Source: Fibrobacterota bacterium
Lineage (GTDB): Bacteria > Fibrobacterota > Fibrobacteria > UBA5070
Length of the DNA stretch: 64,000 nt
Direction: 5' to 3'
Assembly: GCA_016715065.1 (NCBI GenBank)
Contig: JADKBN010000028.1
Location: forward strand, 1-64,000
The position numbers and the translations under genes were made by a program. The notes beneath the pieces are model-generated. The model made no database searches. It was not told the origin of the DNA and saw nothing but the letters and a program-made list of their open reading frames with translations. Of the stretch, positions 1 to 9,295 are shown piece after piece. Position 1 is the stretch's first letter, and every line of letters starts with the position of its first letter.

Positions 1-1022
1 CTTTGCGGAGTCGGCTGATATGGGTGAGGGGAGCTTCTGTCGATCCCATCGTTTCTGCTGTTGCTGTGGCCACGGTGTGGATGATCTTGTCGAGGCTTTT
101 GTCGGCCACCGCGATGCGGGCCAGGTCGAGTCGTCGCCTGATTTCCTCGATGAATCTCTCGATGGTATTGGAGCATCTGCACAGCCCCACATGGCTTAGG
201 GCATGTCGAAGAACCGGGTGAAGTCGTCGAATTCGTCCCCGGCCTTGGCCACCAGTTTGGGATACTTCCTCTCCCAGGTGGTCCTGAGTTTAGCCAGACC
301 GATGCGGGCGCTGTGACGTCCATCGGCCCAGAAGATGGCCTTGAAATCCTCAGAAAACGCCTTCTGGTCGACCCTCTGCACCTGGCTCAGATTGCCCGCA
401 TCTTGTGGATCACGCACAGCTGGTGATCGACCCCGAGACAGTTCTTGACAGCAGCTCGAATGGCCTTGTGGGCATCGGATACGGGCCAAGGCGACGCGCC
501 CCAGTCCACGCTCCTTCAGGTCGTTCAAGGGGCTCCAGCTCTCGGTCGACTCACTGTCGCCCACCAGCCAGCCCATGAAGTGGCGCATCCGGTTGGCGTC
601 GACGCCAATTGCCACCAAAACGGCTTGTTTGCTGGTCTCGCCGCCACGACGCACCGGTACGTACAGGGCATCCAAGTACAAGATTTCAACTGTCGGAACG
701 GGTTGGCTGCGCCACTGGTCGATGGCCGGCAGGAGCTTGTCGGTCATCACCGAAATGTCCGAAGCCGAAGCTTGGCACCGGTCAATTCGCGCATCTCCGA
801 TGCCACCGCTCGCGTCGACATGCCGCGCAACCAAGTGCGCTGGCAGATGACTTCGATCGCATGGTTCATCCCGCCACGCAGCATGGCAAGAAGCGACGAG
901 TTGAACCCGCCTTTGCGCAAGACCGGCTTCTCGACCGTAAGCGGCCCCAATGGGCTCGGAAGGGCCACCGACTTGCTGCCGTTGCGCCAGGGCCCCTTCC
1001 CTTGCGCTCATAGGGGGGGGGG
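1..1022 (-). pseudogene. IS256/mutator-family transposase, multiply frameshifted, cut by window edge
   Basis: Read on the minus strand, consecutive blocks of an IS256-type DDE transposase appear in different frames. An N-terminal block lies at about 968-747. A block with the first catalytic Asp in ILYLDALYVPVR lies at about 750-500. A block with the second Asp in VSDAHKAIRAAV lies at about 480-395 and ends in a stop. A further block runs at about 395-196, and a C-terminal part with NTIERFIEEIRRR at about 165-115 continues off the window. No single frame spans the protein, so it is inactive as written. A run of ten Gs at 1013-1022 marks its right side, and no clear terminal inverted repeat was recognised. 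It abuts the integrase gene and probably marks a site of past mobile-element activity. The family call is confident; the exact borders are not. Confidence 0.8.
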
Positions 1023-1046
1023 AAGTGGCAGCGCTTTGAGGATGCC

Positions 1047-2246
1047 TTGGTGAAGTTGGGTGTGCCCACTTACAAGGTTCCATTTTTCCGGAGTTGGATC
1101 CATCGGTGGGTGAAGGTGCCGTTCACGGGGGTTGGGGAGAATACTCCGCAAGCGTTTGCGAGGTCGCTCGAAGCGCAGATGGTGCCGGAATGGCAGTGTC
1201 GACAGGCGTACCAAGCGGTGAAAATTTGGCTGGAATGCTCCCAAGGGTCATTGCTCGCTAAAAAAGTGGTTGCCTGTGAGGATTGGTCGCAGGTGAAGAT
1301 GAAGATGAAAAGGAGTCTGCAAGCGAAGCATTACAGTGAACGGACCATCGAATCGTACATGCAATGGGTGGATCGATTTTCGGAATTCTGTCCGATAGTT
1401 CCTGTTGAATCCGAGGGAGCATCTGAGAAGATACAGGAATATTTGGTTCATTTGGCTGTTGTGAAAAGTTTGTCCCCATCGTCCATCGCCGTTGCCAGAA
1501 ATGCCTTGGCTTGGATGGCGCGGAAGGAAATGGGTTTTGAACTTGTCTTGGAGGAAAAGGGCCAGTCGCATCATTCCAAGAAGTTGCCGAGAATCCTGGC
1601 TCGGGAGACCGTGAAGCGAATCTTGGAGGGATGCGAAAAGCCTTGGGATCTCCTGTTTGGGCTGCAGTACGGATGTGGATTTCGCCTGGCGGAGCTTTTG
1701 GATCTGAGAGTTCAGGATTTGGACCTGGAGCGTCGGGTGGTGACCGTTCGGTCGGGCAAGGGGGACAAGGATCGCCAGATTCCTTTGCCCAGGACTTTGC
1801 TCGAGCCTCTGGAAGCACATCTGATGGAACGCATGAAGCTCTGGGAAGGCGATGTGCTGAAGGGCTGGGCGAAGGTGGACGTTCCGCATGCGCTGGCCAG
1901 AAAATTCGCGCAGGCGGAAACTTCTTGGGCATGGCAGCACGTCTTTGGAGCACCGCGTCCCTTGCGCCATCCAGAAACCAATGAGCTGAGGCGCTGGCAC
2001 CCCATGGAAAAATTGGTGCGCGATACCCTGCATCGCGTTGCTGCGGATGCTGGTGTCACGGGTCGGGTTCATCCCCATCTGCTGCGGCATTGTTTCGCGA
2101 CACATCTTGTTGAAGGGGGCGTTTCCCTGCCCGAGGTCCAGCAACTCATGGGGCACGCCCGATTGGAAACCACCATGGTGTACCTGCATGTTCGCTCGCC
2201 GGTCCATGGCATACGCTCTCCGCTGGATCTGCTTTCGGATCCGTGA
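1047..2246 (+). CDS. intI: Integron-type tyrosine recombinase (IntI-like), N-terminally extended
   Basis: This is a 399-residue tyrosine recombinase. The catalytic set is visible: Arg213 (GCGFRLAELL), His344 and Arg347 (HPHLLRH), His370 (GHARLETT) and nucleophile Tyr379. Residues about 285-322, between the conserved boxes (ALARKFAQAETSW and an RRWHPM helix), match the extra patch that separates integron integrases from XerC/D. The SAM-like core-binding domain starts near residue 80. Residues 1-75 form an extension of the kind seen in some chromosomal integrases. The start is TTG at 1047, close to the transposase remnant; an ATG at 1179 would drop the extension. Integron cassettes usually lie upstream and divergent from intI, which here is the decayed IS, and no attC-like GTTRRRY/RYYYAAC pair was seen on either side. 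It may be a solo or orphaned integrase. Confidence 0.85.
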   Translation: MVKLGVPTYKVPFFRSWIHRWVKVPFTGVGENTPQAFARSLEAQMVPEWQCRQAYQAVKIWLECSQGSLLAKKVVACEDWSQVKMKMKRSLQAKHYSERTIESYMQWVDRFSEFCPIVPVESEGASEKIQEYLVHLAVVKSLSPSSIAVARNALAWMARKEMGFELVLEEKGQSHHSKKLPRILARETVKRILEGCEKPWDLLFGLQYGCGFRLAELLDLRVQDLDLERRVVTVRSGKGDKDRQIPLPRTLLEPLEAHLMERMKLWEGDVLKGWAKVDVPHALARKFAQAETSWAWQHVFGAPRPLRHPETNELRRWHPMEKLVRDTLHRVAADAGVTGRVHPHLLRHCFATHLVEGGVSLPEVQQLMGHARLETTMVYLHVRSPVHGIRSPLDLLSDP

Positions 2247-2463
2247 CGACCGCATCCCCAGCATCGATCCTAGCATGGATAATTGCGTCGACCATCGAGT
2301 CGATGACAGTTCTGGAATTTTGGAGCGGGCTCGGCGGTGACAAACCATTGCTCGAAAGCTCCGGTGCGACAAGTGCGGTGTATTCGTTCGTTGGAAAGCT
2401 AGTTGAAGCGGCCTTGTGTTTCCCCGAATCTGGATCGCAGGGCAAACCTCCCTGCGCGAGGGA

Positions 2464-3168
2464 TCAATCGGTCTGGTCGGTAGCAGGATCCTCGGCGCGA
2501 AAGGCTGCGTATTCGCTCCAGAGCGGGACTCCGATGAAGGCGGCGATGCGGTTGGCGGTTTCCAAGATGCCGTGGGTCCCGAAAAAGGCAAGATGTCGAC
2601 GGGAGCCATCTTGGAGGACCAAGTTGACCTCTCCTCTCCCATAGGTCCCACTGGTATCGGTGAGGCCGAGCTCCCCGAGCAGCTGGACGGCGTGGATGTT
2701 GGAGATCGGGGTTGCCTTGCCTTGTTGGAGCAGGGCCGGGTTCTCGGAAGGAGGTACGGATCCGGTCCACCAGTTTCCTTCCTGTAAATCGAACGAATGC
2801 CGGATCGCCAGATGCCGGATAAACCGAATCCCGATGCCGATAAACACGAGGGAAAACAATACGGCGAACAGCATTGGCCATTCCGCTTCGCCGCGGATGA
2901 GTTTGGGTCCAATTCCTACGAGGCTGACTAGGATGCCGAACCCAACAAAACCCAAACCGGATGCCCAAGCGCGACTGGTGGGGCGCAGTTCCAGGCGATG
3001 CGGAGATGCCTCGTGGACGGCGTGGGTTCGGAAATCCGATTTGATCGTCACCATCGGTAGCCAATGGACTTGTGTTGCCAGAGGATCCCCGAAGAGGGCC
3101 GGATCGAAAACGAAATCAGGATTGAAGGGCTGGGGAGAGGATCCGGGGGAGTAGGGGAGTTGCTCCAT
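2464..3168 (-). CDS. Hypothetical membrane protein with two transmembrane segments
   Basis: A 234-residue protein of unknown function. A proline-rich N-terminus of about 60 residues is followed by two adjacent hydrophobic segments at roughly residues 68-86 and 98-116, then a soluble C-terminal half that may form a small beta-rich domain (LQDGSRRHLAFFGTHG). This looks like an inner-membrane protein with a cytoplasmic tail, but no family is recognised. It converges on the integrase gene across a 217-bp gap and diverges from the ABC transporter operon, whose first gene begins within 100 bp of its start. Confidence 0.6.
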   Translation of the reverse strand: MEQLPYSPGSSPQPFNPDFVFDPALFGDPLATQVHWLPMVTIKSDFRTHAVHEASPHRLELRPTSRAWASGLGFVGFGILVSLVGIGPKLIRGEAEWPMLFAVLFSLVFIGIGIRFIRHLAIRHSFDLQEGNWWTGSVPPSENPALLQQGKATPISNIHAVQLLGELGLTDTSGTYGRGEVNLVLQDGSRRHLAFFGTHGILETANRIAAFIGVPLWSEYAAFRAEDPATDQTD

Positions 3169-3254
3169 CTCTACAGAGTATCTGCGAAGTGGGTTGCATG
3201 GAAAGGGTGACGAGGCGCAAAACGAATGCGACGCATTCTCATATATTGTGCAGG

Positions 3255-4034
3255 GTGAACGACGACAACCCAGGCCTCATCGTGGAATCCCGACAAGTGG
3301 GGATCCGCTTCCCTTCCGGGACCCTGGCCTTGCATGGCTTGGACTTGGGCGTTAGGGAAGGTGAGTTCGTATCGCTGGTGGGGCCGTCGGGGTGCGGAAA
3401 ATCCACATTCCTGCGTCTGGTTGCGGGACTGCTGGATCCGACGGAGGGGCAATTGACGGTGGGTGGAATGGGGCCTATCCATGCACGCAAGACTTCCCAT
3501 TCGTGTGGCTTCGTGTTCCAGTCGCCCACCCTGCTGCCTTGGCGAACGGTGCAGGAAAATCTGGTGCTGCCTTTGGAGCTGGAGGGGATGGCATCCGCCG
3601 CACGGCGCGTGGTCGCCGAGGAATGGTTGGAGCGCGTCGGGTTGACAGAATTTGCTAAGGCGTGGCCGGCCCAGTTGTCGGGAGGGATGCGCATGCGGGT
3701 GTCCATCGCGCGTGCCTTGGCCAGCCGACCGCGGATCCTGTTGATGGACGAGCCCTTCGCCGCTCTCGACGATATCACACGGGGAGGACTGCAGGAGGAA
3801 CTGCTCCGGCTGCGTGCCGAGATCGGGTTCACCACCTTGTTCGTGACCCACAACGTTTCCGAGGCGGTGTTCCTCTCCGATCGCGTGGTGGTCATGACGG
3901 GACGCCCCGGTCGCATCCAAGGCGAGGTGGCGGTGGGATTTGGTGGGTGTCGCGACGACGACCTGCGCGGAGATGCGGCCTTCGCTTCCAAGATTCGGGA
4001 AGTCGCGCACCTCTTGAAGATGGCCACACCATGA
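3255..4034 (+). CDS. ABC transporter ATP-binding protein, nitrate/sulfonate/thiamine-precursor type
   Basis: The ATPase of a three-gene importer. Walker A is GPSGCGKST, the Q-loop VFQSPTLLPW, the signature LSGGMRMR and Walker B ILLMDEPFAALDD; the H-loop His is in FVTHNVSEAV. These match the SsuB/TauB/NrtD/ThiZ class, which powers uptake of small nitrogen- or sulfur-containing compounds. The GTG at 3255 gives 259 residues, the usual family length; the frame is open upstream to 3189. The permease starts 166 bp downstream and the binding protein follows it. The substrate cannot be fixed from sequence; the partner binding protein points to a THI5/NMT1-type ligand such as a thiamine pyrimidine precursor. 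Confidence 0.88.
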   Translation: MNDDNPGLIVESRQVGIRFPSGTLALHGLDLGVREGEFVSLVGPSGCGKSTFLRLVAGLLDPTEGQLTVGGMGPIHARKTSHSCGFVFQSPTLLPWRTVQENLVLPLELEGMASAARRVVAEEWLERVGLTEFAKAWPAQLSGGMRMRVSIARALASRPRILLMDEPFAALDDITRGGLQEELLRLRAEIGFTTLFVTHNVSEAVFLSDRVVVMTGRPGRIQGEVAVGFGGCRDDDLRGDAAFASKIREVAHLLKMATP

Positions 4035-4200
4035 TCCTAGATACCGCAATAGGGCCAGGCGCGCTGCCCACCATCTCGTTCGCGCCAGGTCTTTTCGCCT
4101 CCCTCCCACGCACCTTCCAAGTGCGCCGTCGGTCGGACGAAAATCCCAGGCATCAAACGATCTGGCGAGCATCACATCCCTCTCTATCGCGGCATCTAGG

Positions 4201-4983
4201 ATGATCGCGCGTTTGTCAAAAAACGTCTTACCGCCATTGGCGTTCCTCGCGATCGTGGTGGTGGGGTGGGGTCTGGTCGTGCGAGGGTTCGCCTTGCCAT
4301 CCTATCTGGTCCCTTCGCCCGTGGCGGTGTTCCTGGAGGCATGGGCTTCGCGTTCCGATCTGGGTCATGCGAGCCTGGTCACCTTGGCGGGGGCCCTGTG
4401 CGGATTCGGATTGTCCCTGGTGTTGGGCACGGCGGTGGCGTTGGTCTTCGCGCAGGCCGCCTGGATCCGCGCGAGCCTGTTTCCCTACGCCATCTTCCTG
4501 CAGACGGTGCCCATCGTGGCGGTGGCCCCGCTGATCGTGATCTGGTTCGGGGCGGGGTTTCCCAGCGTGGTGCTGGTCTCCTTCGTGCTGAGCGTTTTTC
4601 CCATCCTGTCCAACGCCGTGACTGGACTGGTGCGGGTGGATCCCGAGCTGTTGGAGCTGTTCCAGATCCACAACGCCACGCGCTGGCAGATTCTGACCAA
4701 GTTGCGCCTTCCCCACGCGGTCCCCATGGTGGTGGCGGGAGCGAAAGTTTCATCCGGACTCACGGTCATCGGGGCGATCGTGGGGGAGTTCTTTGCCGGG
4801 TACGGCGCGCAAACCCCGGGTTTGGGTTATCTGATCCTCCAATCGTCCGGACAGCTTCGCACCGAGCTTCTGTTCGCCTGTGTGGCGGCATCCACCCTGT
4901 TGGGGTTGTCGGTGTTCCTCGCGACCGGATTGGTCGCGCGGCTGGTGCTGGCGCGGCTGGACGAGCCGGGTCGGCGGCAATGA
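4201..4983 (+). CDS. ABC transporter permease, SsuC/NrtB class
   Basis: A 260-residue polytopic inner-membrane protein with about six hydrophobic segments. The conserved EAA-like cytoplasmic loop near residues 150-170 (NATRWQILTKLRLPHAVP) contacts the ATPase. The family is the binding-protein-dependent permease group that pairs with SsuB/NrtD-like ATPases. It starts at ATG 4201. The 166 bp before it holds no recognised gene, an unusually loose spacing for such an operon. The binding-protein gene begins 42 bp after its stop, which supports one transcription unit of ATPase, permease and binding protein. Confidence 0.88.
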   Translation: MIARLSKNVLPPLAFLAIVVVGWGLVVRGFALPSYLVPSPVAVFLEAWASRSDLGHASLVTLAGALCGFGLSLVLGTAVALVFAQAAWIRASLFPYAIFLQTVPIVAVAPLIVIWFGAGFPSVVLVSFVLSVFPILSNAVTGLVRVDPELLELFQIHNATRWQILTKLRLPHAVPMVVAGAKVSSGLTVIGAIVGEFFAGYGAQTPGLGYLILQSSGQLRTELLFACVAASTLLGLSVFLATGLVARLVLARLDEPGRRQ

Positions 4984-5025
4984 AGGTTTGACGGAAGTGT
5001 TCAACATCCATCGGGAGCGTGAATC

Positions 5026-5960
5026 ATGAAAAGACAAATACTGGCAGCAATGGCGTCGATGGGGATCTCCGCGCAGGCGGCGACCACCATCGCCTTGAAC
5101 TGGTTTCCGGAAGCCGAGCACGGCGGGTTCTTTGCGGCGCAGGCGGGAGGTCTGTACAAGGCCGCAGGGCTGGACGTGAAGCTCCTGCCGGGAGGTCCCG
5201 GGGTGCCGGTGCTCCAGCAGGTGGCCACCGGCCGGGTGGATTTCGGCGTGAGCAACGCGGATGATGTCTTGATCGCCCGCTCACAGGGAGTGCCCGTGGT
5301 GGCCGTGCTGGCTCCCATCCAGACATCCCCCCGCGTGATCATGGTCCACCAGGAATCCGGCATCAAGACCTTGGCCGATCTCAAGGACCTCACCCTGGCC
5401 ATCGAGCCTCAGGCCCCCTTCGCCAACTTTCTCAAGCGCAAGCTCCCCTTGACCAACGTGCGGTTCGTTCCCTACACGGGCAGCGTGGCTCCGTTCGTCG
5501 CGGACAAAAATGGGCACAACAGGCCTACGGCATTTCGGAGCCCTTCGTGGCCCAAGGCAAAGGCGCCAAGCCGCTGAACCTCTATGTGTCGGAGTTGGGC
5601 TACAATCCGTACACGTCGGTGCTGGTGGTGTCGGAAAAGACCCTCAAGGAAAAGCCGGATTTGGTGAAGAAGATGGTCCAGGCAAGTCGCGATGGCTGGA
5701 CCAAGTACCTGGAGAACGCCAAGGGCGCGGATGATTTGATGAAGAAAGCCAACTCCCAAGTCGACCAAGCCGTACTGGATTACGGCCACGCCGAACTCCT
5801 CAAGCTCTGCCGCAACACGGACACCGAAAAGCTCGGCACCGGCGCCATGACCACCGAGCGCTGGACCGATTTGGCCCAGCAGCTGGCCGCCATGGGCACC
5901 TTCCCCAAAGGCACTCCCGATGTCACCAAAGCCTGGACATCCCAGTTCTTGGCGAAATAA
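5026..5960 (+). pseudogene. NMT1/THI5-like periplasmic binding protein, single-base frameshift
   Basis: Two open frames join into one substrate-binding protein. The first part has a signal peptide (MKRQILAAMASMGISAQA) and the family pattern GGFFAAQAGGLYKAAGLDV with GRVDFGVSNAD. The second part (YGISEPFVAQGKG and YNPYTSVLVVSEK, through to TSQFLAK) continues the same fold in the next frame. The break sits at a run of five As (5506-5510). One added A restores ADKKWAQQAYGISEPF and a protein of about 311 residues, normal for NMT1/THI5 proteins. The gene is either truly broken, which would disable the transporter, or the base is a homopolymer error. A GGGAGCG ribosome-binding site precedes the ATG. 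Thiamine-precursor binding is a family-level suggestion only. Confidence 0.82.
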
Positions 5961-6089
5961 CCTGCTCTAACTGGTACCTGGCTCCAAAAACTCGCATAAG
6001 TCAAAAATTGGCATTCCGCAGGTCAGGCAGGGGGTCCGGGGGACACGTTTCATGGAACGCCCAATGAATCCGGCGATACCGATCGTGGC

Positions 6090-6153
6090 CCTGCGAATCC
6101 TGCCGTTGTAGGGACGCAAAATTTTGCGTCCCTACAACGGCAGGATTCGCAGG
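6090..6153. repeat. 64-bp perfect palindrome of the TGTAGRGACG family
   Basis: The left arm 6090-6121 and right arm 6122-6153 are exact reverse complements with no loop (32 bp each), centred on GCAAAATTTTGC. The core TGTAGGGACG...CGTCCCTACA resembles hairpins at 53389-53433 and, imperfectly, at 55772-55801 and 59003-59034. It lies between the binding-protein gene and the HELGH protein gene. There is no T tract after either arm, so it is not a classic intrinsic terminator. It resembles REP- or MITE-like dispersed palindromes of bacterial genomes. Confidence 0.85.
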
Positions 6154-6177
6154 AGGATCGTACCATTCCACCCTATC

Positions 6178-6849
6178 ATGATCCGACGCAATTTCGACCC
6201 TTCCACCGCCGATGGTTCCTGGGCTCGAGGCCCGGGCCGCATGCCGCAAGGAAGGGCCTCGGGCTGGCTGCAATGGCTGGACGCCTGGCACGAAGGGCGA
6301 AGTTGGTGGGCCCGGCTGCCGTTGTTGGCGTACATGGTCTGGGTGTTCGTGCACCACGTAGTGGATCCGATGTACCAGCCATTGCTCAAGGGATTGAATT
6401 TGGGGGTCCACGAACTGGGGCACATCCTATGGATGCCGCTTGGACAATTTATGAGCATCGCGGGCGGCACCATCACCCAGTGCATGTTGCCGGTGGTGGG
6501 GGCGGCGATGTTCTTCCGCCAGCGCGATCTGTTCGCCATCGGTTTTGCGGCTGCGTGGCTGGGTGTGAACTTCCACGACGTGGCCGTGTACGTGGCGGAT
6601 GCACGCGCCATGGAACTTCCCTTGGTGAGCCCGTTTGGCGGTGGCGAAGATATCGGCCACGATTGGAACCTGATGCTGGAAAGGACCGGACTCCTGGAGT
6701 GGGACCGGTCCATCGGAATGTTGTTTCACGGAGCGGGGCATCTGGCGATGGCGTCGGGGATCCTGCTGGGAGCCTGGACTCTCTGGAGAATGCGCAAACG
6801 GAATCAATCGCAAAACGGAGGAGCGATCGCTCCCCCGTGGATTTCCTGA
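6178..6849 (+). CDS. Polytopic membrane protein with HELGH zinc-protease-like motif
   Basis: A 223-residue protein with about five hydrophobic segments. HELGH at residues 78-82, next to a membrane segment, matches the HExxH zinc signature, and further conserved-looking polar residues (NFHD near 131-134, IGHDW near 159-163, FHGAGH near 183-188) could supply other ligands. The arrangement recalls M50-like intramembrane metalloproteases, but no NPDG-type motif is seen, so the assignment is tentative. The ATG at 6178 is preferred; the frame is open upstream into the 64-bp palindrome. The gene converges on the VIT/vWA gene with a gap of only 3 bp. Confidence 0.6.
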   Translation: MIRRNFDPSTADGSWARGPGRMPQGRASGWLQWLDAWHEGRSWWARLPLLAYMVWVFVHHVVDPMYQPLLKGLNLGVHELGHILWMPLGQFMSIAGGTITQCMLPVVGAAMFFRQRDLFAIGFAAAWLGVNFHDVAVYVADARAMELPLVSPFGGGEDIGHDWNLMLERTGLLEWDRSIGMLFHGAGHLAMASGILLGAWTLWRMRKRNQSQNGGAIAPPWIS

Positions 6850-6852
6850 TTC

Positions 6853-9045
6853 TCAGAGCGTCGTGAACTTGCGCCCTTGCCAGCCGCTTGCGGTACGTAC
6901 CTGCACCACCACAGTGGCGGGAAGTTTGCCGTGGATCTCAAAGCGCGTTTGGCCTGCATGGCGAGGAGATTGCCACAGCACGTTGCCGGCCAGATCCATC
7001 ACGCGCACGAGGTTGCCGGTGGATTGCGCATCCAGTTGCAAAGCCCAGGTGCTGCCATCGCGAACCATCTTGAAGGGGGTTCCCAACGGAAGCTTGTTGA
7101 TGCCGGGCTTGTAGTCCACTTCGGAGATCACGATCGATGGGGGGGAGGACATGGAATAGACCAAGCCTCCTTTCATGCTCGCGTCCGCTTCAAGCGAAGC
7201 TCCATCCCAAGCTAGGAAGGCGGTGTATTTGCTCAGCACCTGATGGGCGAGCGAGGTGGCAACAATTTCCGACTTGCGTGTGGCGCCGGTGTATTCTTCG
7301 CGTTCGAGCTGGGCGATGCGGGCACGGGCCCACAACTTTGGCACGGCCCAGCCGACCACCGGGGTCACACCCAGATTGAGCGTTGCAGCGACGCGGACAC
7401 TGTCTGTCACGCCAGTGCGCGATCCCACAACTTCGATGGGCATCGATCCGGAACCGGTGGTGCGGCCCAGCACGCTCCACGACATTCCCTTGTAGACGGT
7501 GGTTCCGTTGGGGAATTGGAGGTCGGTCACCACCAGGCCCTTGGTGTCCAGATGCAAACCGCCCAGAGCCGGGCTTTCGATGCGGGACCAGGCCTCATCC
7601 ACGCGCGCGGGCAGGTCGTCTCCCTGCACCAGCGGAGTTGAAAAGCCGTTTCCGATCAGGGCGGTTTCTTCCAGGAAAGCGCGATTGAGGTTGTCGCCCG
7701 CACCGAAGGTGATCACTTGGAGATCCGGTAGGCTGGAGAGGTGCGCGAGGATCTCCGCTTCGTTGGTGATGAAGCCATCCGTGAGGAACACGAACAGGCG
7801 GTGGCGGTTGGTGGGATTGGGGATGGCGGTCAGCGCTTTGATGGCGCCAGCCAGTTCCGTACCACCGCGTGCGGTCAGGGCGTCCACGAAGGTGGCGGCT
7901 TGCGCGACATTGGCGCCCGTGGCGTAGCGAAGGGTGTCGACGAAGGCCAACTCGTTGATGTTGTCGAAGCTCATCATGCACAGCCGGTCGGTGGTCCGCA
8001 GCCGGTTCATGATCTGCTTGGAAATGGCTTTTTCGTGCTCCAAGGGCCAGCCGCTTTGGCTGCCGGAGCGATCCACCAACATCATCACGTCCATGTCGGG
8101 GCGTTCACCCTGGCTCCAAGAGCCATCGGGAAACACTTCCAATCGGAAGTACTTGCCGCCTGCGGTGTCCGACCAAGTAGCCGATGAGGCCTGGAATTCG
8201 GCGCTCGCGCGGGAAAAGCGCAGGACAAAATCCGAATTGGGGAATGTGTTGAGGGGTTGCAGCAGCACGGCGTTGCGGAAGGCAAGTGGCAGATCCGCAG
8301 GCCCCTTCAAAAGCCCGCGACCTACCAAGGTGTCCACGGCGGCTAACGCGGAAATCGAGCGGATGGCGTGGGTGGGGGAGGAGATGTCTTGGATGCCGAA
8401 ACCTGTCTGGATGCCCACGATGAAGCGAATGCGAGGACCTTCCACATCGGCGGGAGGGTTCCATCCGGCGATGGTGCCAAAAATGGGAGGTGTGCTTTCG
8501 TTGCAGCAACGAGAGCCGATCATGGTGGGGAAGGCGAACTCGAAAGAGCCGTCCTTGTACTTCAGCGGCATGGACAACGTGATGCGCACTTCCACCGTGT
8601 CGCCCGGCGTGATCTTGGTCATCGATTGCGTGAAAATGTCTGGGCGCTGTTGGGTGAGGCGAGCCGCGCTGCCACCGGCGGTCTTGATGGAATCGTAGAG
8701 CGAGTCCGCCTTTTCCTTGGGAAGGATCTCGGCCTTGCGCCATTTTCCGTCTTGCCGGTACTTCATGCCGTGGACCGCACCCTGGAACGGCAGCGGGAAC
8801 ACGTATTTGGCCTCGGTGGGCTTGGCGAAGTTGCTCACGAAGGTCTGGATCACCTCGACTTCGGCGATGCCGTCGGTGAGGATGGCCCTCACTTCTGTCT
8901 GTTCCGGGGCCAGGGCCTGCATCACCTGCTTGGTGGAATCCCAGATCTCGCAGCGCGAAGGGCCCACGTCCGTCTTGAGGATGGTGGGGGCGGAGGCCAG
9001 TAGCGAACTGCTACTCAACAACAAGGACGCGAGGGAAAGACTCAT
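6853..9045 (-). CDS. Secreted VIT- and vWA-domain protein with T9SS-like C-terminal domain
   Basis: A 730-residue protein. The signal peptide covers about residues 1-20. A VIT (inter-alpha-trypsin inhibitor) domain spans about 40-165, with TFVSNFAKPTEAKYVFPLP and a DIFTQSMTKI segment. A von Willebrand A domain spans about 315-490, with an intact metal site DxSxS in LVDRSGSQSG and FLTDGF. The final 75 residues contain LVRVMDLAGNVLWQS and end in GRKFTTL, a beta-rich tail like type IX secretion sorting domains. Such proteins are cell-surface or secreted adhesion or matrix proteins. The ATG at 9045 is chosen because the signal peptide begins there; the frame stays open to 9159. It diverges from the GH16 gene, with a 250-bp shared upstream region. 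Confidence 0.8.
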   Translation of the reverse strand: MSLSLASLLLSSSSLLASAPTILKTDVGPSRCEIWDSTKQVMQALAPEQTEVRAILTDGIAEVEVIQTFVSNFAKPTEAKYVFPLPFQGAVHGMKYRQDGKWRKAEILPKEKADSLYDSIKTAGGSAARLTQQRPDIFTQSMTKITPGDTVEVRITLSMPLKYKDGSFEFAFPTMIGSRCCNESTPPIFGTIAGWNPPADVEGPRIRFIVGIQTGFGIQDISSPTHAIRSISALAAVDTLVGRGLLKGPADLPLAFRNAVLLQPLNTFPNSDFVLRFSRASAEFQASSATWSDTAGGKYFRLEVFPDGSWSQGERPDMDVMMLVDRSGSQSGWPLEHEKAISKQIMNRLRTTDRLCMMSFDNINELAFVDTLRYATGANVAQAATFVDALTARGGTELAGAIKALTAIPNPTNRHRLFVFLTDGFITNEAEILAHLSSLPDLQVITFGAGDNLNRAFLEETALIGNGFSTPLVQGDDLPARVDEAWSRIESPALGGLHLDTKGLVVTDLQFPNGTTVYKGMSWSVLGRTTGSGSMPIEVVGSRTGVTDSVRVAATLNLGVTPVVGWAVPKLWARARIAQLEREEYTGATRKSEIVATSLAHQVLSKYTAFLAWDGASLEADASMKGGLVYSMSSPPSIVISEVDYKPGINKLPLGTPFKMVRDGSTWALQLDAQSTGNLVRVMDLAGNVLWQSPRHAGQTRFEIHGKLPATVVVQVRTASGWQGRKFTTL

Positions 9046-9295
9046 GGTCAGGCTTTCGAGAGCGGTTGAGTTCCAGGATGGCTTCCGTGAGGAGCAATCC
9101 ATAGAAGAAGAGTAGGGAAGTTTCTGTGGGAAAGTTGGGCATGAAAAACGCCTGGCCACTTTCCGTGCTCCGGGTGTGTACGGGCGAAGGCATGGATTTC
9201 CGTGGCAACACCCCTCTCCGGTCAGTGGTGGTTTTTCAACGCTTTTTGCTCAACCGGCCAGCGCATTCGACGCTTTGAGGTCATGGTGGATAGCG

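Noticed and set aside
2247..2463. Possible attC site next to the integrase
   Set aside because: GTTRRRY/RYYYAAC core pairs were looked for; the GTTGGAA and GTTGAAG patches do not fit and have no partner.
1248..2912. 554-codon minus-strand frame opposite the integrase
   Set aside because: Antisense shadow; the integrase has all catalytic residues.
3000..5025. TPP riboswitch upstream of the THI5-like transporter
   Set aside because: No CTGAGA/ACCTGATC-type core seen upstream of the ATPase or binding-protein genes.
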